DNA of 64,000 nucleotides from the NCBI GenBank assembly GCA_029531795.1, contig JAPEIS010000010.1, forward strand, positions 1,364,001-1,428,000, given 5' to 3'. The notes under the pieces were generated by a model, which was not told the origin of the DNA, did no database searches, and saw only the letters and a program-made list of their open reading frames with translations. Source of the DNA: Sclerotinia nivalis (Eukaryota > Ascomycota > Leotiomycetes > Helotiales > Sclerotiniaceae). Of the stretch, positions 11,214-19,721 are shown in pieces; position 1 is the stretch's first letter; every line of letters starts with the position of its first letter. Position numbers and translations under genes: made by a program.

Positions 11214-13742
11214 ATGGCAGCAGCAGCACGCGAAGGCCAAGCATGGTTCTTGAAATCAAGTCTCAAGAGCCCAGGTTACGATGGCTCAAAGCAGGAAGAC
11301 TTTTATTCGTGGATGCTTCTCGAAGTCGTTTACAATGCCACTGAAGACGAGGCCTGGGGCGAAGCCCCACCATTACGTTATCCAGGCCACCCAAGAACTG
11401 GAAGGCAGGATTTCTTCGGCTCCCTCACTAGTACCGGATACGGCCGCTATCAGTATATGACCGCTATGTACGGCCCCAGCGCCGAGGACATCAAGCGCAC
11501 ATATCGCATCAGCAGCAATATTAGTCGCGGTCAGCTATGGAGTCAGACAGGTTCTGCCGCTGTTTGCTACATTGCAGTCCCGCTGCCGACTGCGAAGGAA
11601 CGTTTTATCTGGATCGATCTGACATACCCTGTCAGGGCATTTTATATCCCATGCGCTTTTACTGCTCATCCCCAGTACAAGGGACATGCAATTTTCTCTC
11701 GTCTCGATGTTCGTGGTCGTAAGGGTATACCACCATCATATGTCTTAAAAGACCTTGCTTCCCGTGATATCGCGGCTGCCAAGAAAGTGATTGAAGATTG
11801 GAAGGAAATGCGGCCCCACAACGTGAGGTGGAAGAGAGAAGCGAGAAATCTCGCTCAAGCATATGATCGGCTACAGGACAGAGTCAAAGAGGCCGGGCCT
11901 GAAGGTCCGGCATTACAGGAGCCTGGACTCAAATCGGGATATCTCAAACCTGATGGAAAAGCACCAAGTCAAGTGTACTCCAAGGTTAAATATTCCGAAG
12001 ACGCGGAGGGAGATGAGACGACCGGTTGGGGGATGCGGCCTCAATGGACTGTTCGAATTGACATTTTTACATTGGCATGCCAACTCTTGATTCCATATTC
12101 TCGGCGTGCAGATGAGTACCGAAACGTATATGTTTGCTTTACCCTGTTTGATAGGCGCGCTGTCCATGAATCAAAGATTACCGCGGATATTGATATGGCC
12201 CAGGCCATTGATCTCGCTCAAGCACAATCGAAAGAGCTAGGGGTCAGATTGCAATACGAGAAGGATGAGCCGGACGATAAGTTTATCAAAGATCTGTTTG
12301 TGGGCTTTGTCGCTGTGGGTCTTGGTTTGATTCCCGTGATCGGGCCTCTAGTGGCGTTTGGCTGGAGTGTCGGGTACGAGATACTGTCAGATACAGAAAA
12401 GTTCACGAAGGCTGCGGGGATTGGCGGCAAGGCACCTGCTTTTACACAGGCTGTGGTTGACTCTCGTGAAGCACTGTTACCTATGATAAAGAAGGCTGTC
12501 ACTAGTATGTTGAAGATGCGTATGCAAGCGGGGAACAAGAGAAGCATTCGTGTCGATCCTAGCGAGGAGGGTAATAATGCCGATGAGAGTTCCCAACAGC
12601 AGTCCGAGAAAGCCGAGGATAGTGAGGAAAAGCCGGAGCAGAGACCGGCCGGGGATGATGATGAGAAACCACAGCAGCAGTTGGGCGAAGGTGGCAACGA
12701 GGAGCCACAGGAACAGCCTGAGAGCGGAGAGAGTGACGAGAAAACACAGCAGGAGTCTGCCGCGGATGGTAATGAGAAGACACAGGAGCAACCCGAGACA
12801 GGCGGTGAGGAAACTACCGGAGATGTTAGTGGGAAACCAGATGGTGACGAGCAACCACAGCAACAACCTGAGAGCGGAGATAGTGATGAGAAGCCAGACA
12901 ATGACGGAAAGTTGGAGCAGCAATCCGAGGGCAGAGATGGCGAAGAGAAGCCACAGCAGCGGCCAGATGATGGCGGGGATGGAACTAGCGTAAATGGCAA
13001 TGAAGGGGTACAGCAACAGCAATCTGAGAATGATGGGGACGATGATGAGAAGCCAGATACTGACCAAAAGTCACAACAATCACCCGACAGCGGAAATGAA
13101 GTTAGCGTAGATGACGGGGAAAAAGCACAAGAACAACCTGGGAGCGGAGATGATGACGAAAAGCCAGATGATGATGAGAAACCAGATAGTGAAGGGAAGC
13201 CAGACCCTGAAGAAAAACCAGATGGTGATGAAAAGCCACAAGAACAACAGCCCGATAGTGGGGGTGATGGCGACGAGAAGCCGAATGTTGAAGAAACGCC
13301 AGATAGTGAAGAAAAGGAAGATGGTGACAAATCAGATAATGACGAGAAGCCAGCCGATGATGAGAAACCGGATATTGAAGAAAAGCCGGACGGAGAAGAA
13401 AATTCAGATGGTAGTGACAAGCCACAAGAACCACAACCCCAGAGTGGCGGGGATGGTGACGAGAAACCGGATGCTGAAGAAAAGCCAGATACTGAAGAGA
13501 ATCCAGATAGTGACGAGAAGCCAGAGAATGACGAGAAACCAGAGAGTGACGAGAAACCAACACAGCAAGAACAGTCCGAGAACAGTGGAGAAGGAACCGA
13601 CGAGTCTCAAACCAAAGCGACTCAGAAGGACAAAACAGGTGATGAAAATGACAAGACTGATTCAAATTCTACCGATGAAAAAGAGGAACCAGATTCGTTC
13701 CGGTTCATTATTGAAGCTGGAGAGGCAGAGGTGATTGGTTAA
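11214..13742 (+). CDS. Unrecognised 842-aa protein with acidic DEKP repeat tail
   Basis: A single intron-free frame from an ATG in good context (CAAAATGG). Not recognised. Seen: residues 1-450 look globular, rich in Trp, Tyr and Arg, with no signal peptide; a hydrophobic stretch at about 360-392 (DLFVGFVAVGLGLIPVIGPL, then VAFGWSVGYEIL) could be a membrane hairpin. From about residue 450 to 820 the protein is a low-complexity acidic tail built from repeated D/E-E-K-P-D/Q units (about 18 EKP triplets) alternating with QQQ/QEQP-S-G/E-S-G/D segments. The last 20 residues leave the repeat (FRFIIEAGEAEVIG). Inference: a soluble or membrane-inserting domain tethered to a disordered anionic tail. 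Its position beside a GST pseudogene, a NACHT relic and an F-box gene suggests an accessory region. The 400-codon frame on the opposite strand is a by-product of the repeat. Confidence 0.85.
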   Translation: MAAAAREGQAWFLKSSLKSPGYDGSKQEDFYSWMLLEVVYNATEDEAWGEAPPLRYPGHPRTGRQDFFGSLTSTGYGRYQYMTAMYGPSAEDIKRTYRISSNISRGQLWSQTGSAAVCYIAVPLPTAKERFIWIDLTYPVRAFYIPCAFTAHPQYKGHAIFSRLDVRGRKGIPPSYVLKDLASRDIAAAKKVIEDWKEMRPHNVRWKREARNLAQAYDRLQDRVKEAGPEGPALQEPGLKSGYLKPDGKAPSQVYSKVKYSEDAEGDETTGWGMRPQWTVRIDIFTLACQLLIPYSRRADEYRNVYVCFTLFDRRAVHESKITADIDMAQAIDLAQAQSKELGVRLQYEKDEPDDKFIKDLFVGFVAVGLGLIPVIGPLVAFGWSVGYEILSDTEKFTKAAGIGGKAPAFTQAVVDSREALLPMIKKAVTSMLKMRMQAGNKRSIRVDPSEEGNNADESSQQQSEKAEDSEEKPEQRPAGDDDEKPQQQLGEGGNEEPQEQPESGESDEKTQQESAADGNEKTQEQPETGGEETTGDVSGKPDGDEQPQQQPESGDSDEKPDNDGKLEQQSEGRDGEEKPQQRPDDGGDGTSVNGNEGVQQQQSENDGDDDEKPDTDQKSQQSPDSGNEVSVDDGEKAQEQPGSGDDDEKPDDDEKPDSEGKPDPEEKPDGDEKPQEQQPDSGGDGDEKPNVEETPDSEEKEDGDKSDNDEKPADDEKPDIEEKPDGEENSDGSDKPQEPQPQSGGDGDEKPDAEEKPDTEENPDSDEKPENDEKPESDEKPTQQEQSENSGEGTDESQTKATQKDKTGDENDKTDSNSTDEKEEPDSFRFIIEAGEAEVIG
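12580..13680 (+). repeat. Coding minisatellite encoding the DEKP/QQ acidic tail
   Basis: Imperfect repeats of GA(C/T)GA(G/A)AA(G/A)CCA and CA(G/A)CA(G/A) units inside the orphan gene. The repeat keeps the frame throughout, so copy-number change in multiples of three is tolerated. Units are diverged rather than identical, which argues for an old array. Confidence 0.8.
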
Positions 13743-14487
13743 AGTGGAAGTCACGGAAATTTTGTTAAATAGCTTTTGGGTCTGAATTGCGGGGGATGGG
13801 GCTTTTTGCTGGGTTTGAATATATTCCTAATATTAGTATATGCCTGCAACTCGCTACTCCTATGACACATACATATGATCAGACTGTTAAATTTCGAGCA
13901 AAATACAAAACAAAAGCAATCCAACACGGTATCAGTCCACAAAACTTCTGCGAATTTCAGCATAGCATCTTTCTTTCTCCAGTCTCTCCTTGCACGAGAT
14001 GAATGTGGAAACAAAATTCAAAACTCTCACACTAAAAATGGTGGGATCATGATGGACACTCGTCGCCCTCCAAAACTTATCTTCCACTGAAAGAATGCCA
14101 AAAAAAACAGGCCAAAAATACATACAACAGTGGGGATTCGCTGGTGGTCACCCACCCAACTACTAATCCACCGATCTGAAGCTTGTGTATGGCAGAGCGG
14201 ACGGGATGCCCAATTCTCTTCAGTCTATGGTCGTATGTGACGAAAGGCGCTTGATTTGAAATTATATTGAGATTGTGGGATGAAAATCTGTTGATTGGCA
14301 GGGGGCAATTTGCCGAATATTTGATATGGACGTATAAAACTAGTGAATTTGAAACTATTGACTTAAATGTATCGAATGAGATATCATGAATTTTCGAATA
14401 AAATTGATGAATAAAGAGCTTTCGGCAAAAATTGCAAGTAACACATTGTAGAAAAGAAGGATGAGATGAGATACATTGTGTAATTTG

Positions 14488-14592
14488 TTCGGAGGATATT
14501 AGGCGGGGTCCATCCCCCAAGACTAGTTTTCACTTCCCCTATCCAACTCAAAAGATTAAGTCTATCTCACTTCTCGTCTAATATCCTCCGAA
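14488..14592. repeat. 15-bp perfect inverted repeat with 75-bp spacer
   Basis: TTCGGAGGATATTAG at 14488-14502 is the exact reverse complement of the bases at 14578-14592. The right arm is followed directly by a GATT microsatellite. It could be terminal inverted repeats of a very small element or a hairpin. Confidence 0.7.
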
Positions 14593-14614
14593 TTGATTGA
14601 TTGATTGATTGATT
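14593..14614. repeat. (TTGA)n microsatellite
   Basis: Five tandem tetranucleotide units plus a partial one, directly abutting the inverted repeat. A shorter tract of the same unit occurs near 51218-51231. Confidence 0.85.
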
Positions 14615-15296
14615 AAATTAACGTCTACACTGAGTCTAAGACTATCTAAGACAGCTAAAGGCTCTTGCGAACTCTTAATAGATAACATAATGAAGATAAG
14701 CTGGCTTATTGGCCTAACTATATATATAATTTGAGCGATTCGATATTGCGCTACTAACGCTGTGAAATAGCAGGTTATAGACTCTGAAGATGTCGTGCGG
14801 GAATTTCGTTGATGTATGAATAGAGGTGGGCAATCAGGTGATCTATTACTTTGAGATCGTGGGATGATAAGCCCCTAAATTTTGTGATTGGACTCGACAT
14901 ATATAGTTTGTCTTAGTTGGAAAGTCCAAGATATTTGCGCAACATGGTCTGTGTTTCTTGTAAGAGCAAAGAGACAAGTATGTAATAATGAAGCACCAAG
15001 GCTAATCTAATGGCAGCAAGAGCAGCTTCAGCCATTTCAGAGCCTAATACTTGCAAACAACCAAGCCAGTAAATTTATCGTCCGAATATTCAAGTAAATA
15101 GTCTTTCAGATGATTAGCAGGTACTGGAAGCATTTCAACACGCTAAACAACGAAGAGAAACGAGGAAGATGGTAATAAGAATTTCAACAGTGGCAGTGCT
15201 AGTCTTTCGTACGACTTGAATGCATGCAACCTCAATGCATTAAAGTGTTGGCTGGCTTTTGACAATCATGTACCACAGCAGAAGCACATGATAAAA

Positions 15297-16062
15297 CTAA
15301 GCAACGGCTGCAACTACTCCTTTCCAGCTTTCTCTAGCTTGAAGTTCTTCCCACCACCTGTTCACGTGAGGATACTTTCCAAGTAGGTCTTGGAATCCCC
15401 ATCTCAATGCCTATGTACCATTCGGCAAATGGTACAAATTAGCCAAAGTGAATTCGTCTCCCGCGAGATACTTTTGCTTCGAGAGTATTTGGTCGTAGAC
15501 AGCGAGAGATTATTGTCAAGTGTTTGAATATGTTTTTGAACAGCCTCCAGGCTAGTGGGGCCCAATCCTTTCAATCTGTCTTTGTCAGTATTCGTGTTCC
15601 CAGCATGAAATCGGAATATGACAAGCTTACTGCTTGATGGCGTGTTCAAAACAGACACCATAGGTATCGGCATCGAAGTAAGCCTGTTCAATTGAGCAAG
15701 CCTTGCAAGGTGTTAGTTTGCTTTGTTGAAGGTTACTGAGCAGATCCACTAGAAAAACCTACTTGTTCGAATAGTCCATAGGCTTTTAAATCCCCTTCGG
15801 CGGGAATAAGCTTCGTACCCTTATCAGCGTACTTTCGAGCAAGATAGCTGCATATGGTTCTGCTCTCATAGATCAAGAAACCATCATCGTCGAGGACGGG
15901 GACCTTTCCGAAAGGCTGTTTCTCAAGATACGAAGGCTGCTTCTGCACTCCCAGAAAGATGTTCACAAGGATGAGCTCGTAGTCGATGTCTTTCTCAGCG
16001 AGTATAGTGAGTACTCACTGAGTGCAAGTTGCTCGAGACATACCATAGAGTTTGAGTACCAT
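15297..16062 (-). pseudogene. Glutathione S-transferase pseudogene (two stops, one frameshift)
   Basis: Seen: the reading starts MVLKLYGMSRATCTQ at 16062 and continues VLTILAEKDIDYELILV, QPFGKVPVLDDDGFLIYES, KYADKGTKLIPAEGDLKAYG, KGLGPTSLEAVQKHIQTLD, YLAGDEFTLANLYHLP, YPHVNRWWEELQAR to a normal-looking stop at 15299-15297. That is a complete GST (thioredoxin-like N domain, GST_C helical domain), with at least two ordinary introns (after LFEQ and after HAIKQ). Breaks: codon 16 is TGA (16017-16015) where homologues have Arg in TQRVL, a single C-to-T change from CGA; an extra two bases near 15504-15508 shift the frame in LDNNL|AVYDQ; and a TAG lies at 15413-15411. Splicing across the TGA (it lies in a GTGAGT donor-like word) would delete the conserved EKDIDYELILV segment, so a nonsense mutation is the better reading. 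The promoter still has a TATATAA-type box near 16201-16208. Confidence 0.85.
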
Positions 16063-17266
16063 TCTGCGAGTGGTGATTGGTTTCGAAGAGATTGTTGTGT
16101 TGAGGTACTAGAATTGAATTAGATTCTGCTGATGCTGATGATATTTGAATGGTTTTGAGAGTTTGAATGAACACTTACTTGCTCGAGGCAGCGTGCCTTT
16201 TTATATATACCCCATGGCTGTTGGCATGAAGATTGTGGATAATTGGAATTATAATTCTCCAATTTTATACATGCGCATGCTTACCACTCATCTCCCAATT
16301 AAACTATCTAGTTGAACAGTGAAGCGTTCAATTTGACAAATCATTTGAAATGCTAGGTCGATTTTGCTGATAATCAAAGCGGTTCAATTCCATAGAAAAT
16401 ATCTAAATAAGATATTATAATTATTTCGATTATTAAAACCGAATTTCTTAAAATCGAATATAAATGTGGGATAAACGACGGAATAAGATGCGTGCATTTA
16501 TAAGCCGGCGGTTGTTTGGTGGTGTGCACGTGGTAGCTGATTGGGTCAACATTGGGAGCTGCAGAAGACAGGTATGTTTTTGCCACTAATCAAATTATAC
16601 TGCCTAAAACTAGTCCTTGCGAACGAGGACAATGGAATCAAGATTGGTATACCTGTCAGGATAATGGTCACGTGATGATTCACTAACGTTGACGCTAGTG
16701 CCTCGGCATCGAGGAACCGATTATTATACAGTTCGTTCTTTAGACAAAATCAATACGAATATTAATGATATATCTTATTGAAGCTTCACTTTCCACATGT
16801 TTTTGAGTTAGAAAATTAAAGTTAGCTTTATCGAATTGTGTGAGATTTGCAAGAAGGGACAACAGGGCCACAATCACTGGCAATCGAACATAGCTAGTAA
16901 ACAGACTATGTAAAGACTACACGGTGGTTGAGGCTGAATGAAGTGTGTGCTGAGAAGAGTGGGCGGGCCAGCATGTCGAAAAAGAGAAAAATGCACTCGG
17001 AGATAAGAAAGACAAAGCGCTTGCTTACATTAGGGACGAAAAAGAGGGCTCTGAAGGGAGCGACAACCTCATGTTTTTATTCTATGATCATGCAGGAGGT
17101 ACTGGTAACTGGAACAAACATAAGTTCGTTTTTAGTGATGAAAGAATAACTGGGGTTTGCCGCCAAAGCCGATCAGACTATGGCAAGAAGGAGTGAGTGC
17201 TCTGCACGTTAGAACTACGTATAAACAATCATATAAGTGATTGTGGTTTCACATAAATCAAGATGA
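16063..17266. other. Intergenic between GST and NACHT relics
   Basis: AT-rich. No intact gene. A frame open from 16954 to 17196 without an in-frame ATG at its start reads like protein (see findings) and may be a decayed exon. Confidence 0.4.
16201..16209 (-). promoter_or_regulatory. TATA-like box upstream of GST pseudogene
   Basis: On the minus strand the bases read GTATATATAA, about 140 bp upstream of the pseudogene ATG. Position and sequence fit a TATA box; no functional evidence. Confidence 0.4.
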
Positions 17267-18826
17267 GCTAACTTGGTTGTTGAAGGAGACTTTCAACGGA
17301 AGAATGCTGTCACATTTATCGAACAGATTGTGGATTGGATGGCCGCCCCAGACTTTCCATCAAGCAGAGAGACAAACTTTCGCTACGACATCCTAAAACG
17401 GGTTTATGGCTCTTACAATCGGACGAGTTTAAGAAATTAAAGACTATCCGATCACTGTCTCTTTTTTGCCCAGGTGTCACTGGCGTGGGCAAGACCGTTA
17501 TGACCTCTGTCATCATCGATGATCTAAATAAGCTAGCCTATAGCTCAAACACAGTCGCCTTGGCATGTGCATACTGTGAATTTGGGTCACAAGAAGTGCA
17601 GAATGCTGAGCGCCTCCTTGGGAGCTTGTTAAAGCAATTGCTTCGAGCTTGCTATAATCCACCAGAGGAAGCATCTTCCATGTTCAATAAGCTGAAACAC
17701 ATTAGACAGCCAAACCTGGAAGACATCTCTAGGGCTATTCAGAGCATCGCAAGAATGTATCCAAAAGTCTTCATTGTTATTGAGGCCCTAGACGAGTGCA
17801 ATAAACGCGAACGGAAGAAGCTTGTGGGGGAATTATTCAAGCTTCAAAAGGAGTCGGACGTTGCTATATTCGCAACTTCAAGATTCGACCTTGAGATTCA
17901 AGAAGAATTTGGAGACGCCTTGCATCTTGAGATTCATGACAATAACAAGGATATGGGAGCAGATATCAGTTTATATATTGGTGAAATAATAGACTTCGTC
18001 GCCCCGTTCATTCAAAGTGCAAAACTAATAACTAAAAAATGCATAAAAGAGAAGATTTGCGATGCTTCGGATGGAATGTTAGCTTGTCATTCTAACAAAT
18101 TGAAGATCTTGGCTGATTCTTCACAGATTTCTACTTGCTCATTTATATCTCGACTTGCTGGAAGATAGAAAGAAAGCGCGCGACACTATCACAGCGTTGG
18201 AGTGTTTTAACGCAGCACACGAAGACTGGAAAGATTGGAACGAGATTGACCTAGTAGAGGCGGTGAGGGCCTCATATTCAAAAACTTTGCAAAGAATCGA
18301 TGATCGACAATCAGGCTTTCGCAAAGATGCAAAGACTATCTTTACCTGGGTTATATTTACTGAAACTAGAGTTACCAGTCGCGAGCTCAAAACCGCTCTT
18401 GCCATCACCATTGGTCCTTCTGCTTTGGAAAGACGCGAGGATAAACTATACACCGTCCAAGAAATCGTAAACCATGATCTTGGGCTTGTGATCTCTGAAG
18501 GCGAGGGCGAAGACAACACGGTTCGGTTTGTTCATCGCACAGCTAAAGGATTCTTCGAGACCCACCTTTGTGGCATCAAAACCGAGAAAGAGGCCCCATT
18601 CTATGCCGGAGATAAACAAATGATTGCCCAGTCTGAACAAGAAGCCCATAAACAGTTGACGTTGGCATGTGTCATATACTTGAGCTCCGACGAGTTTAAT
18701 CTGCGATTTTGTTTGATAATGACCTTACACGTGATCTCGCGAAATTCACTTGTCGCATCACGCAACGCCCGCAATAAATACACACTTAAAAGGTTACTTG
18801 CGATCATCAACTTTCCAAATCTTTGA
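17267..18826 (+). pseudogene. NACHT-type STAND NTPase gene, N-terminally damaged and truncated
   Basis: Seen: after LFCPGVTGVGKT (Walker A, about 17460-17500) come RLLGSLLKQLLR, VFIVIEALDEC (Walker B, with Glu where Asp is usual) and FATSRF (sensor), then, after a 49-bp intron (18078-18126), FLLAHLYLDLLEDRKKARD and a winged-helix-like region with TVQEIVNHDLGLV and VRFVHRTAKGFFE, ending at 18826. The order is that of fungal NACHT/NPHP3-type NTPases with a GPIID-like winged helix; ankyrin or WD repeats that usually follow are absent. Upstream, TFIEQIVDWMAAPDF (17300-17355, a motif normally found just before this domain) is in another frame from SIKQRDKLSLRH.., so a 1-base indel near 17352-17362 breaks the gene, and no ATG opens the main frame before Walker A. 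Known: such proteins act in nonself recognition. Possibly expressed from another start, but more likely a relic. Confidence 0.7.
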
Positions 18827-19595
18827 CCTCTTCCACCTTTTACATACTAGGTACACATATTCAAAAGATATTATCCTCTTTCTTCTATGTCTCTCCTTCT
18901 TGATTAAGTTTTAAGCTTGTAACCTTACACCTGCAGAAAGTGTTTTAATTTGGGTTTCAATGGCATCCTCAATTGTAACTTCCTTGGCCATGGATTCTAC
19001 ACCGTCAGAAGGTGTTTGCGATATCATAGACTTTCCAAACCTTACACCCTTTCCACCTTAATACATGTGTAGCACAAAATATCCCTCTATCCTTCTCTTC
19101 TCTTGATGAAATAATAAAGTTGTACATCATCGAAAAGTTTCTCATCAATTTTCCAAACCTTATACCCCTTCCATCTTTCCATAACACAAATCAAAAGATC
19201 TCCCTATTTCTTTTTTCTTTGATGAGGTGGTAACATGGTTTATCATCAAAGAGTATATCATCGACTTTCCAAACTTTTATACTCTTTATATCTTTACAAG
19301 CACAGATCAAAAGATTTCTCTATCCTTCTCTCTCTTTGATAGGGTGGTAGGTAAGCTTGTATACCATTGAAAGGTGCTGTGGGTTTCAACGATTCAATTG
19401 TAACTTACCGCTTCAGATTCTACACAGTTAAACAGCGTTTTCGATATCATCATACCACACAAACATTTACACTTCTTCACCTTTACAGAATTACATACAT
19501 ACACATACGACTTCAATTCAAAAGTTCTTCCCTGTTCTCGAAGAATCTCTAAGCTTGCACGTTTTTCCTCGAATTCGGCAATTTTCCAAACCTTT
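18803..19595. repeat. Degenerate tandem repeat array, unit about 115-120 bp
   Basis: Each unit begins with ATCATC-A/GACTTTCCAAAC and continues with a C/T-rich stretch (CACCCTTTCCACCTT), CACA-A-TCAAAAGAT, CTCTATCCTTCTCT, CTTTGAT and a region with TATCATCGAAAAG. Unit starts are near 18803, 19021, 19143 and 19258, with weaker units near 18920, 19430 and 19570. The first unit overlaps the last codons of the NACHT relic (encoding IINFPNL). Confidence 0.75.
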
Positions 19596-19721
19596 CCACA
19601 GGCGGCTCAGTTCTGCCATCTGACCTGTTCCATTCTCTTTTTTTGACCAACTTCTCTCCTCCCTGTTGTGTTCACATCCATCCAATTGAGCTTCTCTATC
19701 CGAACCAAACACTCTCTCGCC

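Larger units (their letters stand above)
13743..15296. other. Intergenic, orphan gene to GST pseudogene
   Basis: No gene supported; frames here are short and without family features. Contains a 15-bp inverted repeat (14488-14502 and 14578-14592) and a (TTGA)n tract at 14593-14614, listed separately. Confidence 0.5.

Noticed and set aside
12218..13420. 400-codon frame on the minus strand opposite the orphan gene
   Set aside because: It is the antisense reading of the DEKP/QQ repeats (Ser/Gly/Phe/Cys low complexity) and has no independent support.
15961..16062. Reading the GST codon-16 TGA as part of a GTGAGT intron donor
   Set aside because: The intron would remove the conserved VLTILAEKDIDYELILV segment of the GST N domain, so a nonsense mutation is more likely; kept as a test in the findings.
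18078..18170. A frameshift inside the NACHT gene near 18080-18170
   Set aside because: A normal 49-bp intron (GTTAGC..CACAG) restores the frame exactly, giving GIFLLAHLYLDLL.
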